Positions 6,370 to 13,528 are shown, counted from the stretch's first letter. The stretch: 15,681 nt of DNA from Nitrospirota bacterium (GCA_005877525.1 VBON01000027.1:1-15681); one strand, 5' to 3'. Program-made: numbers and translations. The notes: generated from the sequence alone by a model not told the origin.

Positions 6370-7283
6370 CCTCCAGCCGCAACCTCTTTAGCGCTGTCTC
6401 TGTCAGTCTCGCTCTCTTCTTTCTCACACCCCTTGGATTCGCAAACGCTCAAAACGAAGATCCGAAGAAAAGTCCCTCGATCCACAGCGTAAAGACCGCG
6501 AAGGCCAAGCTCCATAATGCCCACAAACGAAAGTTTCGACGACACGGCCCTGAGGCCATACTGCTGAAGGACCTCACGACCGGCCAGATTTTGTTTGAGC
6601 AGCATGCAAGAGAACTCATGCCTCCCGCGAGCCTGACGAAAATCATGTCGGCGATCGTGATTCTCTCAGAAGGCAACCTCGACGATGCAGTGCGGATCAG
6701 CAGCCGGGCGGCGGCTGCGGCGCCGACCAAACTCCACCTGAAAGCGGGACAACTTTTTCCGCTTCAAGGGCTTTTGGAAGGGATGCTCATCCGTTCCGCC
6801 AACGATGCCTGCCTCGCGGCTGCCGAGCACATTGCGGGCACGGAGGCGGCGTTTGTCCAGAAGATGAATGCCAAAGCCAAGGAACTGGGGCTCGTGCAAA
6901 CACAATTTCAGAACGCCTGCGGATTCAATATGGACCGCCACTATTCAACCGCGGAGGAGCTCGCCAGGCTGACTGAATACGCGATGCGATATGACACGTT
7001 TTCGACGATCGTGAAAGAGCCAATGGTGGTCCTGCGTCCGGTGAACCAATCGAAGGTCTTGGTCGCCCATACCACAAATCATCTTCTGGGCGTTATGGAT
7101 GGCGTGATTGGGGTAAAAACAGGCTACACTCGAGCCGCAGGACGCTGCCTGATTACTGTCGTGCACCGCGGGGATAAGGAACTTCTCCTCGTGCTCCTCA
7201 ATTCTCGCCAACGCTGGAGCACGGCACAAACCCTGCTTGAGGACGGGCTGCGCAATGGGCTTCCTCCTCTAAACAATTACTGA
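6366..7283 (+). CDS. D-alanyl-D-alanine carboxypeptidase, peptidase S11 (DacA/PBP5-like)
   Basis: Removes the terminal D-Ala from peptidoglycan stem peptides in the periplasm, limiting cross-linking. 305 residues from GTG 6366. The signal peptide covers residues 1-28 (hydrophobic core AVSVSLALFFL, cleavage after ANA). A basic linker (about 43-60, KTAKAKLHNAHKRKFRR) leads into the S11 domain with SLTK (Ser89, Lys92), SAN (144-146) and KTGYT (251-255). The protein ends soon after the catalytic domain, so the C-terminal PBP5 beta domain and membrane anchor are missing, as in short secreted DacD/DacF-like enzymes. The frame is open upstream to 6165, but that part overlaps the zinc-ribbon gene and lacks coding character; the GTG start puts the signal peptide at the N terminus and overlaps the upstream stop as GTGA. 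Confidence 0.92.
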   Translation: MTSSRNLFSAVSVSLALFFLTPLGFANAQNEDPKKSPSIHSVKTAKAKLHNAHKRKFRRHGPEAILLKDLTTGQILFEQHARELMPPASLTKIMSAIVILSEGNLDDAVRISSRAAAAAPTKLHLKAGQLFPLQGLLEGMLIRSANDACLAAAEHIAGTEAAFVQKMNAKAKELGLVQTQFQNACGFNMDRHYSTAEELARLTEYAMRYDTFSTIVKEPMVVLRPVNQSKVLVAHTTNHLLGVMDGVIGVKTGYTRAAGRCLITVVHRGDKELLLVLLNSRQRWSTAQTLLEDGLRNGLPPLNNY

Positions 7284-7320
7284 AACACAGCCCCTTTTCT
7301 TTTTGCACCCGTCCGCCCCA

Positions 7321-7374
7321 GGCCGCCATTTCACCCGCCAGCCCCCGGCGCGCCGTGGGACGGCCTCTTTTCTC
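7321..7374 (+). repeat. Dispersed intergenic repeat, copy D (reference box plus hairpin)
   Basis: Bases 7325-7345 read GCCATTTCACCCGCCAGCCC plus one C, taken here as the reference core. A GC-rich segment follows, with the palindrome GGCGCGCC (7347-7354), the hairpin GCCGT-GGG-ACGGC (7352-7364) and a CTCTTTTCTC tail. It lies between the convergent ends of the carboxypeptidase and the 176-aa gene. Confidence 0.7.
7347..7374 (+). terminator. Likely intrinsic terminator after the D,D-carboxypeptidase
   Basis: GCCGT (7352-7356), GGG loop, ACGGC (7360-7364), then CTCTTTTCTC on the plus strand, 64-90 bases after the stop at 7283. An outer pairing AGGCCG (7320-7325) with CGGCCT (7361-7366) is an alternative fold. 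It is part of repeat copy D. The opposite gene ends at 7378, so this is the boundary between convergent units. Confidence 0.5.
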
Positions 7375-7377
7375 ATG

Positions 7378-7908
7378 CTAGGCAGGGTTAAATTCGACCG
7401 TAATATCCCGTCCTGAAAAGACAACAATCAGGGTTCCGCCCTTATAGTTCAGGCGCGTAAAGGTCGTCTGATCATCGGCGGAATCCTCTTTGCCAAGCAA
7501 TCTCCGTGCGTCATCCACGCTGTCGCCCCGGAGCACCAAGCGGAATACCCCAGCCGCGAGGTGTGCGAACCGTTGATTGATGAAGATGTAATCGACTTTC
7601 CCGTCGGTCAGTCGCACCCCGGCCATTGCATTGCTCAGGGTGCGCTTATCGTAGAGCATGACGAACACATCCTGAATTTCCACCTTCACGCCTGGTATCT
7701 TGATTTTGATCAACTTCTCTTTGACCTTGTCTTCCGGGTCGCCCAACTTGATCCCAAATAACGAGACGTCGGGAGTATTCACCTTTGAAATGTCGCTGAC
7801 ATCGTTCTCGGTCAGCTCGTAAGATTCGGCGGCCACCCCAGTCGCCGCAATGTATACAACCGCCAGACTCAAGAGGACTATAAAGATTCCCTTATTACAT
7901 CTGCCCAT
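7378..7908 (-). CDS. Exported protein of unknown function (176 aa)
   Basis: Signal peptide over residues 1-27 (MGRCNKG, hydrophobic IFIVLLSLAVVYIAATG, cleavage near VAA). The mature part is about 149 residues with alternating strands and helices: SLFGIKLGDPEDKVKEKL, VFVMLYDKR, GKVDYIFINQRF, LRGDSVDDARRLLGKEDS and a last strand GTLIVVFSGRDITVEF. The GDPEDKVKEKL and GDSVDDARRLLG segments resemble each other, as in SmpA/BamE-like or PepSY-like duplicated folds where a short helix follows a G-D motif; that is only a resemblance. ATG 7908 has GGGGAG five bases upstream. The gene stands alone, behind a TATAAT promoter with upstream direct repeats. No confident family assignment. Confidence 0.75.
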   Translation of the reverse strand: MGRCNKGIFIVLLSLAVVYIAATGVAAESYELTENDVSDISKVNTPDVSLFGIKLGDPEDKVKEKLIKIKIPGVKVEIQDVFVMLYDKRTLSNAMAGVRLTDGKVDYIFINQRFAHLAAGVFRLVLRGDSVDDARRLLGKEDSADDQTTFTRLNYKGGTLIVVFSGRDITVEFNPA

Positions 7909-7931
7909 GCTCTCCCCCTCTCAGAGATGCG

Positions 7932-7968
7932 ATTATAACCATTGGGATATTAACCGGCGGATATTAAC
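7932..7968 (-). promoter_or_regulatory. Promoter with TATAAT -10 and paired direct repeats in place of a -35
   Basis: Minus strand: GTTAATATCC (7968-7959) and GTTAATATCC (7954-7945), an exact 10-bp direct repeat with a 14-bp period, then seven bases, then a perfect TATAAT (7937-7932). No -35 match is found at 16-18 bases. A start near 7925 would leave a leader of about 17 bases before ATG 7908. Arrangement suggests an activator-dependent promoter. Confidence 0.55.
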
Positions 7969-8010
7969 GAACCATGACTTGAGATGCAAGCAGCCCTATG
8001 GCTCCTACGA

Positions 8011-8331
8011 TCACTGATTATCGCCTCTTTCAGGCAATGTTCGTTCGACGGCACGCGCACGCAAAACAAGTTCAGCCAATATCACAAGCCTCTGGAAATA
8101 GTCGACCGCGGGCCCCTCCAGCTCAGGCAGCAACCGATCCAGATCGGCTCGGCAATCATGCAGAATAGCGGTGCGGCCGGAATCTAGGCCCAGTTCACCT
8201 TCGAGGTAATGGGCAATACAGCCACCGATGACCTCATCGAGCACCCAGAGTTCGCCTTTGATCGCCGTGGGGACCGCCGGCAGCGCTTCCTGCTGATGCC
8301 TCTTCCAAAGAACGGCCAGTTCGCTCGCCAT
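8011..8331 (-). CDS. Hypothetical helical protein (106 aa)
   Basis: Soluble, leucine-rich and predicted mostly helical, without signal peptide or membrane segment. Recognisable stretches are KGELWVLDEVIGGCIAHYLEG and a C-terminal ELVLRARAVERTLPERGDNQ. It holds two cysteines (in GGCIAH and HDCRAD) but no metal-binding pattern. ATG 8331 lies three bases after the stop of the 126-aa membrane gene, so it is the last gene of the lipB-dehydrogenase run. I do not recognise the family. Confidence 0.65.
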   Translation of the reverse strand: MASELAVLWKRHQQEALPAVPTAIKGELWVLDEVIGGCIAHYLEGELGLDSGRTAILHDCRADLDRLLPELEGPAVDYFQRLVILAELVLRARAVERTLPERGDNQ

Positions 8332-8334
8332 CGC

Positions 8335-8715
8335 CTAGAGCATACTGATTTCATAGGCGAGAGCGGTGGCCAATGCCACGAGGATCACGCCGCAGACGCG
8401 ATATTCCCAGAACCGCCTTTTGAGCGACCAATGGAGGAAGGCTTCCCGCCGACCGATTGGAGCCCATGTGAGAAATAGGCCTTTAAGAAGGCCCAGGCCG
8501 CCGAGCGCGATCCAAAAAATTCGGAACGGAAAACCAGTCGTTCCCACCACGAGGACCAAACTCACGATCATCTCTAGTTGGATGAGCACGAAGAGGCGGA
8601 AGTCATCCGACATCAAACGCTCAAGGATCTCCACCGTCCATGCCTGTGCAATGATTAGGCCCATTCCCAACGAAAACCATACGACCCCGACCGTGGTGAA
8701 GATCAACGACCTCAT
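8335..8715 (-). CDS. Four-helix membrane protein of unknown function (126 aa)
   Basis: Hydrophobic segments at about residues 4-26, 40-60, 64-84 and 104-124 make a small integral inner-membrane protein with a basic loop between helices 3 and 4 (RREAFLHWSLKRRFWEYR). There is no signal peptide besides helix 1. ATG 8715 overlaps the dehydrogenase stop as ATGA, which implies translational coupling, and the stop lies three bases before the next gene. Neither its sequence nor its neighbours reveals a substrate. Family not recognised. Confidence 0.75.
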   Translation of the reverse strand: MRSLIFTTVGVVWFSLGMGLIIAQAWTVEILERLMSDDFRLFVLIQLEMIVSLVLVVGTTGFPFRIFWIALGGLGLLKGLFLTWAPIGRREAFLHWSLKRRFWEYRVCGVILVALATALAYEISML

Positions 8716-9947
8716 GGATAGAGACCACGGGCGAGATGCGCCTGGGCGATCTTGTCGATGCCGCTCATCAACGCGGCCATGCGCATGCTCACGTTCCGGG
8801 TCTGGGCAAACTCAACCGTGCGCTGAAACGCTGAACTAATGATGGCGTGCAAGCGGTCCCGGATGTCCTGTTCGGTCCAAAAGTACTTCTGGACATCCTG
8901 TACCCATTCGAAATACGAAACGATCACGCCACCAGAATTTGCCAGAATATCCGGAATGACAAAGATGCCCTGATCCTCGAGAATGCGATCCGCCTCCAGG
9001 GTAGTCGGCCCGTTCGCCCCCTCCGCAAGGATGCGGCAGCGGAGCCGAGCCGCGTTGCGAACGGTGATCTGTTCCGATAGCGCTGCGGGGACAAGAACAG
9101 AACACGGCAACTGGAGCAGTTCCTCATTAGTCATCGACTCGCCGACCTTGCAGTCGTCGAGCGGCCGGGTCTTACTGTTATACCGCGAAATCAGGGTTGG
9201 GATATCGAGCCCGCCGGAATTGTAGATTCCTCCTTTGGCATCGCTCACCGCCAGCACCTTAGCCCCGGTTTGATGGACGATCCGGGCCGTATGCATCCCT
9301 ACATTGCCAAATCCCTGAACAACCACCGTCGCCTCTGCCATCTTCAGATTTAACCGCTGCATGGCCTCGCTGATTACATCTACGACGCCGCGACCCGTAG
9401 CGTCTTCTCGGCCGAGACTGCCACCGATCGCCAAGGGCTTCCCAGTCACTACGCCGGGAACCGCGTACCCCACTTGCTGGCTGAACGTGTCCATCATCCA
9501 GGCCATGACTTGGGCGTTGGTGCCGACGTCTGGTGCCGCAATGTCCTCCTCCGGGCCGATCAGCGGAGCGATCTCCGCCGTATAGCGGCGCGTAAGCCTC
9601 TCCAACTCTGATCGCGACAACTTTTCCGGCCCCACGCGAATGCCACCCTTGGCGCCTCCATAGGGCAGCCCTACTAAGGCGCATTTCCAAGTCATCCACA
9701 TCGCGAGTGCAGCCACTTCGCCAAGATTGACTTCGGGATGGAACCGAACTCCGCCTTTCGAAGGTCCGAGCGCCGTATCATGCTGAACCCGATACCCCGC
9801 ATAGACCTTCACGCTCCCGTCGTCCATGCGGATCGGGATCGACACAATCAAGGCGCGTTGTGGAAGCTTCAGGCGCTCCCGAAGTCGCGGATCTAAGGCT
9901 AACCGATCAGCCGCCTCCTCGAACTGGGCGACTGCCAGTCTGAACAT
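8712..9947 (-). CDS. Glu/Leu/Phe/Val dehydrogenase family, probable glutamate dehydrogenase
   Basis: Reversible oxidative deamination of glutamate to 2-oxoglutarate and ammonia with NAD(P), cytoplasmic. 411 residues, normal length. The substrate domain carries GPSKGGVRFHP (Lys64), TWKCAL (Lys88), PYGGAKGGI (catalytic Lys100) and APDVGTN (Asp140). The Rossmann domain has QGFGNVG (211-217). ANSGGVIVSYFEW near the C terminus is typical of GDH rather than Leu/Phe dehydrogenases. Cofactor preference cannot be read with confidence. ATG 9947 is the first usable start, but GAGGA lies 14 bases upstream, and the preceding in-frame codons (ATA-PYEEFNTS) look like a conserved N terminus without start codon. 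Downstream membrane gene overlaps by ATGA. Confidence 0.9.
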   Translation of the reverse strand: MFRLAVAQFEEAADRLALDPRLRERLKLPQRALIVSIPIRMDDGSVKVYAGYRVQHDTALGPSKGGVRFHPEVNLGEVAALAMWMTWKCALVGLPYGGAKGGIRVGPEKLSRSELERLTRRYTAEIAPLIGPEEDIAAPDVGTNAQVMAWMMDTFSQQVGYAVPGVVTGKPLAIGGSLGREDATGRGVVDVISEAMQRLNLKMAEATVVVQGFGNVGMHTARIVHQTGAKVLAVSDAKGGIYNSGGLDIPTLISRYNSKTRPLDDCKVGESMTNEELLQLPCSVLVPAALSEQITVRNAARLRCRILAEGANGPTTLEADRILEDQGIFVIPDILANSGGVIVSYFEWVQDVQKYFWTEQDIRDRLHAIISSAFQRTVEFAQTRNVSMRMAALMSGIDKIAQAHLARGLYP

Positions 9948-9992
9948 GGAGGTGTTGAATTCCTCGTAGGGTATGCGGTTGCACGCCGAGCC

Positions 9993-10358
9993 TTACGCCT
10001 GCTCAGAGCTTGCGCCGCCCGAGGGGGAGAGGCCCTCGGCCTGTGCCGCAGGCGGTTCCTTCTCCATCAGGATCTGTAGCTTGCCGTATTCTCGCCGCCC
10101 GCGGACCGTGGCTTTAATCTGGAAGTTTCCAACATGGAAAAACCAGCCTGCATTGGCGCCGCTTCGATAGGGCTGAGTGTCCTTGGTCAACACGATATCC
10201 CCGTAAAGAAAAAGCTCGTTCAGGACATCCTTGACCTCACTCCAATCCGCCTCCGCGATTTCGCTCAAAATGGCCACATTCGCCGAGATTAACTGGCATT
10301 CATGAGCTTCGATCAAATAGTTCAGCAATCGATAACGAATCAGATCCCGGGCTTCCAT
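9993..10358 (-). CDS. Hypothetical protein with winged-helix-like N terminus (121 aa)
   Basis: Starts MEARDLIRYRLLNYLIEAHE. Residues about 5-60 (RLLNYLIEAHE, VAILSEIAEADWSEVKDVLNELFLYGDIVL) look like a small winged-helix domain with a beta wing; a strand-rich part follows (GWFFHVGNFQIKATVRGRREYGKL), and the tail is disordered and rich in A, S, E and P. ATG 10358 is strongly supported by GGAGGAGAAGA directly upstream; the frame is open to 10424 but that part overlaps lipB. It sits 25 bases after lipB and about 45 before the dehydrogenase start, in one transcription unit. A regulatory role is guessed from fold only; family not recognised. Confidence 0.7.
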   Translation of the reverse strand: MEARDLIRYRLLNYLIEAHECQLISANVAILSEIAEADWSEVKDVLNELFLYGDIVLTKDTQPYRSGANAGWFFHVGNFQIKATVRGRREYGKLQILMEKEPPAAQAEGLSPSGGASSEQA

Positions 10359-10383
10359 TCTTCTCCTCCGTATCTCCCGTTGT

Positions 10384-11100
10384 CTAGGATGGATTGCAGC
10401 TTTGGAGCGCCGTTCCCGTGCCATAAACGCCCATGTCCGTCATTGAGAACGCCTCCTCAAGAGACAGATCAAAGACTTCCTGGAAGCCCCGCACGACCGC
10501 TTCGCGCCCGCCTGTAAGCGTCACCTGTCGGTCCGTCTCCATTGCAACCGACGTCACAGTACACCCGACAAGTCCGCAGGGAAGGACAGCTGAGAATGGC
10601 TCCAGCGTATTGACGACGTTCAACGCAAAACCGTGCCGGGTCACGCCTCGCGAAATTCTGACCCCCACTGCCCCGATCTTATGGTCCTTGACCCATACGC
10701 CTGGCGTCCCTGGGCGTCGGGCGCTCTTGATCCCCAGGATCGCAAGGCTTCGGATGAGCACCTCCTCCAACAGATGAATGTAGGCTTTCGGGCCAGCACA
10801 GTACTGCCGCAGAGCCAGGATCGGATATCCGACAATTTGACCCGGCCCATGATAGGTGACTGAACCGCCTCGATCGGAAATGCACAGCGCAATGCCGTTG
10901 ATGCTCTTTCCCTCCCAGCCGGCGCCCACATGCTCGGGACGTGTCGTGCGGCCAAGCGTATATATTGGAAAGTGTTCAGTAAGCACCAGCACATCCTCGA
11001 TCCGATTCGCGGCCCGGGCCGCATGAAGTTGAAGCTGGACGTCATGGGCCTCCTGATAGGTGGTTACTCCCAGATTAAGAAGTCGTCCGTGCAAAGACAC
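10384..11100 (-). CDS. lipB: Octanoyl-[ACP]:protein N-octanoyltransferase LipB
   Basis: Moves octanoate from acyl-carrier protein to the lipoyl domains of 2-oxoacid dehydrogenases and glycine cleavage H protein, the first step of lipoate assembly; LipA then adds sulfur. 238 residues, usual length. Signatures: RGGSVTYHGPGQIVGYP (77-93), KIGAVGVR (Lys141, matching the E. coli catalytic lysine), HGFALNV (156-162) and PCGL (Cys175, the acyl-thioester cysteine). The GTG start at 11100 gives the normal N terminus (LLNLGVTTYQEA); no strong Shine-Dalgarno precedes it. It begins 13 bases after the ancestral stop of the S1C protease frame at 11114, so the two look like one operon. lipA is not in the window. 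Confidence 0.93.
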   Translation of the reverse strand: MSLHGRLLNLGVTTYQEAHDVQLQLHAARAANRIEDVLVLTEHFPIYTLGRTTRPEHVGAGWEGKSINGIALCISDRGGSVTYHGPGQIVGYPILALRQYCAGPKAYIHLLEEVLIRSLAILGIKSARRPGTPGVWVKDHKIGAVGVRISRGVTRHGFALNVVNTLEPFSAVLPCGLVGCTVTSVAMETDRQVTLTGGREAVVRGFQEVFDLSLEEAFSMTDMGVYGTGTALQSCNPS

Positions 11101-11113
11101 TGTTATCCGTGTG

Positions 11114-12119
11114 CTATTTGTTAACCGGCCGTCTCATGAGAATGTTTTCCTGGGAAGCCTTGCGGACCACTGAGAGTCGTACCATTGGAGACTCCCCATC
11201 TTTCAGGAGCGCATGCCATAGATCCGACATGTTATAGATCTGCGTCGCATCGACGGCGGTAATGACGTCCGGCAAGACCGTTGTTCTCTACCTGCAAGAC
11301 GAGAACTCCCCGCTCCACGTCCAGGTCGAAGGCTGCCACAATACTGGCCGTAATGGTGACCGGCACAAATCCCAGTGAGGGACGCAACATGTTCCCGCGG
11401 ACGATCAAGGATTGGGCGACGGCAAACGCTTCATCAATGGCCACAGCATAGCTGATATTCTGAGCCGCGGGCGCCACGGCGGTATTGATCCCGATGACTC
11501 TTCCTGAAAGATCAACGAGCGGGCCTCCGCTGCTACCGGGGTTAAGCGCGGCATCGGTTTGAATCAGGTTGTAGAGCGTTTCCCCGGTAGGGGGAAGAAT
11601 GGCTCGGTCCATCCCGCTCACCACGCCGACGGAAACAGTCGCACCCATTTTGATGGCCAATGGATTGCCGATGGCTACAACAGTTTCACCGATCCTCAGC
11701 TTGGATGAGACGCCGAGTTTGGCAGGGAGAAGGCCATCGATCTCGACTTTCACCAGTGCCAGGTCGGTCAGAAAATCACGGCCTGCCACACGACCTGGAA
11801 CGAGCCGGCCGTCATGGAGCCCTATTATCAGGCGGGTCGCTCCCGTCACCAAGTGGTTGGAAGTGAGGATGTAGCCCGGAGCAATGATGATTCCGGAACC
11901 CGAACCCGAGGGGACCGGCTGAAAAGGCGCCACACGTGTTCCGTGGGACATAATACTGACTACCGAAGGGAGTACCTCCGCCACGGTGTCGGGAACCGAA
12001 AGTATTTTCGGGATGGTCTCAGCACTGGCGGGAGATGAAGCCCATACGGCGAGAACAAGGAGAAAAAGAATACTATCAATGCTCTTGGAGATCTTCCCCG
12101 TCCTCTTGCGTACCCCCAT
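11114..12119 (-). pseudogene. S1C (HtrA/Deg-type) serine protease with frameshifted PDZ domain
   Basis: Periplasmic trypsin-like protease. ATG 12119 (GGAG eight bases upstream) opens a signal peptide (1-33, cleavage after ASA). The protease domain is complete: His89 (TSNH), Asp119 (FLTDLA) and Ser197 (PGSSGGP). The PDZ domain starts at ERGVLVLQVENNG, then the frame fails: the current reading ends at TAA 11232 (295 residues). In another frame the PDZ continues as DVITAVDATQIYNMSDLWHA and on to TAG at 11114, 13 bases before lipB. Compared with usual NNGPADRAGLLPGDVI spacing, about 23 bases are missing between GGT and GACGTC (near 11266-11276). The catalytic part might still be made and active without a working PDZ. 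Real mutation or sequence error cannot be told apart here. Confidence 0.82.
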
Positions 12120-12210
12120 CCATGCTTCTCCCACAACCACATTGTTGCATATTTTCAGAGGAGGGAGAAATAGGAAGCTCGGAACGGCGCGGAAACGTTG
12201 TCGAAACCTC

Positions 12211-13434
12211 TTACAGGAGCGGACGAAGCACTTGCTGAAATTCAGGAGTGCGAAGCTTCATGAGCGCCTTCGCTTCGATTTGGCGGATGCGTTCGCGTGT
12301 GACACCGAGCGTTCGCCCGACCTCTTCCAAAGTCATTGCCTCCCCTTGACCGATTCCGAAGCGGAGACGGATGACCGCTTCTTCGCGCGGGCTCAAGGAG
12401 CCCAGGGCCTGGGCCACTTGCTGGGTCATCTCACCACGGTCCACCTGACTATCTGCCGTCGGGGACTCGCGATCGGGGATAAAATCCCCCAGAAGGGCCT
12501 CGCCGTCACCGACAGGATACTCAAGAGAGACGACTTCCTGGAACGCTTGCACGGTCTGTCCCACCCGATCACTGGTGGATTTCACGACGCTGGCCACCTC
12601 TTCAAGGGAGGGGGATCGTCCCAACCGCTGAGCTAATTGACGAGTCGCTTTATGAACCCGCTGATAATTCTCCGTCATATGGACCGGGATGCGGATCGTC
12701 CGGGATTGATCGGCCAGTGCACGGGTGATCCCTTGACGAATCCACCAGGTCGCGTACGTGCTAAACTTAAATCCGCGCCGATAATCAAAGCGCTCGGCCG
12801 CCTTCATGAGACCGATATTTCCTTCCTGCACGACGAGGTCCAACAGACTCAGTCCTCTCCCATTGTAATGTTTGGCGAGGTCTACGACCAAGCGGAGATT
12901 GGCCAGAACCATTTCAGTCTTCGCCTTTTCAAGCTCCGCCCATCCGCGTCGAAACTCTTCCAACAGAGCATTCAGGGCCCGCACCTTGGGAGCCATTCGT
13001 TTGCCCCCACCGGACAGCTCTTTGATCAGGTCCTTTACGGCGCGCCTGCCCTTCTCAAGGTCGGTCGCGGAGAGCCCGCTGACCCCGAGCACAGCTTTAA
13101 GGTCCGTTTGACAGATCTTCATTGTTTCCGACAGCCGAACCCCTCGCAAGATGGCTAACGCCTGCCGGCTCGCCCGCCGGACGAGCCTGTCCCCCCGTTC
13201 AATACGCTTGCCGAGGACGACCTCGCCTTCACGGGTCAGTAGCGCTTTCTTGCCAAAAGTCTGGAAATACATCCATTCCAACTCGCCCGGCTTCTTGGAC
13301 GCCTGGGGGCGAGCCGGACCTTCCTCTTCAACTGTCGGTTCTTCACTCCGTTCCACGTCTGAAAGAAGCTCGAGGTTCGGACTAAGCTCAGCGTCCTCTT
13401 CGACCATCAAGTTTCTCTCTGCTAATTCATCCAT
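12211..13434 (-). CDS. RNA polymerase sigma factor, sigma-70 family group 1/2 (RpoD/RpoS-like)
   Basis: Directs RNA polymerase to -35/-10 promoters. 407 residues. An acidic N-terminal tail (1-50) replaces region 1.1. Region 1.2 is around 54-85 (YFQTFGKKALLTREGEVVLGKRIERGD), and a nonconserved spacer with predicted helices runs to about 172. Region 2 is 175-250, with NLRLVVDLAKHY, LLDLVVQEGNIGLMKAAERFDY (2.2) and KFSTYATWWIRQGITRAL (2.3/2.4). Region 3 has RVHKATRQLAQRLGRSPSLEEVA, and region 4.2 is the HTH at 367-395 (LEEVGRTLGVTRERIRQIEAKAL). Lack of region 1.1 and no dnaG next door suggest group 2 (RpoS-like), but a group 1 role is not excluded. ATG 13434 has GAGG six bases upstream. The upstream region carries palindromes over a TATAAC -10. 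S1C protease follows after 91 bases. Confidence 0.9.
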   Translation of the reverse strand: MDELAERNLMVEEDAELSPNLELLSDVERSEEPTVEEEGPARPQASKKPGELEWMYFQTFGKKALLTREGEVVLGKRIERGDRLVRRASRQALAILRGVRLSETMKICQTDLKAVLGVSGLSATDLEKGRRAVKDLIKELSGGGKRMAPKVRALNALLEEFRRGWAELEKAKTEMVLANLRLVVDLAKHYNGRGLSLLDLVVQEGNIGLMKAAERFDYRRGFKFSTYATWWIRQGITRALADQSRTIRIPVHMTENYQRVHKATRQLAQRLGRSPSLEEVASVVKSTSDRVGQTVQAFQEVVSLEYPVGDGEALLGDFIPDRESPTADSQVDRGEMTQQVAQALGSLSPREEAVIRLRFGIGQGEAMTLEEVGRTLGVTRERIRQIEAKALMKLRTPEFQQVLRPLL

Positions 13435-13494
13435 GGCTAGCCTCTACGACGTAAGACACGCAAATCCTCAAGAAGTTTAATCCTTTTACTTTGC

Positions 13495-13528
13495 CCCTAG
13501 TTATAGGGACAGCTGTCAAGCCCTGCAA
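13495..13528 (-). promoter_or_regulatory. Possible promoter with two abutting palindromes upstream of the sigma-factor gene
   Basis: Minus strand TTGCAG (13528-13523), 17-base spacer, TATAAC (13505-13500). The -10 lies in an inverted repeat, CCCTA-GTTA-TAGGG (13495-13508). A perfect 10-bp palindrome GACAGCTGTC (13508-13517) fills the spacer. The -35 is weak. The palindromes could be operators for autoregulation. The rest of 13435-13698 is AT-rich; it holds a weak hairpin (ATAGC...GCTAT near 13595-13611), possibly the end of the ktrA transcript, and nothing else I can assign. Confidence 0.4.

Noticed and set aside
11986..12636. A 216-codon plus-strand open frame
   Set aside because: It lies opposite the sigma-factor C terminus and the protease N terminus, both of which have clear family motifs.
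13508..13523. TTGACA near 13519 as a -35 for the sigma-factor gene
   Set aside because: TATAAC follows after only 8 bases, too short, and no -10 is found at 16-18 bases; TTGCAG further upstream fits spacing better.
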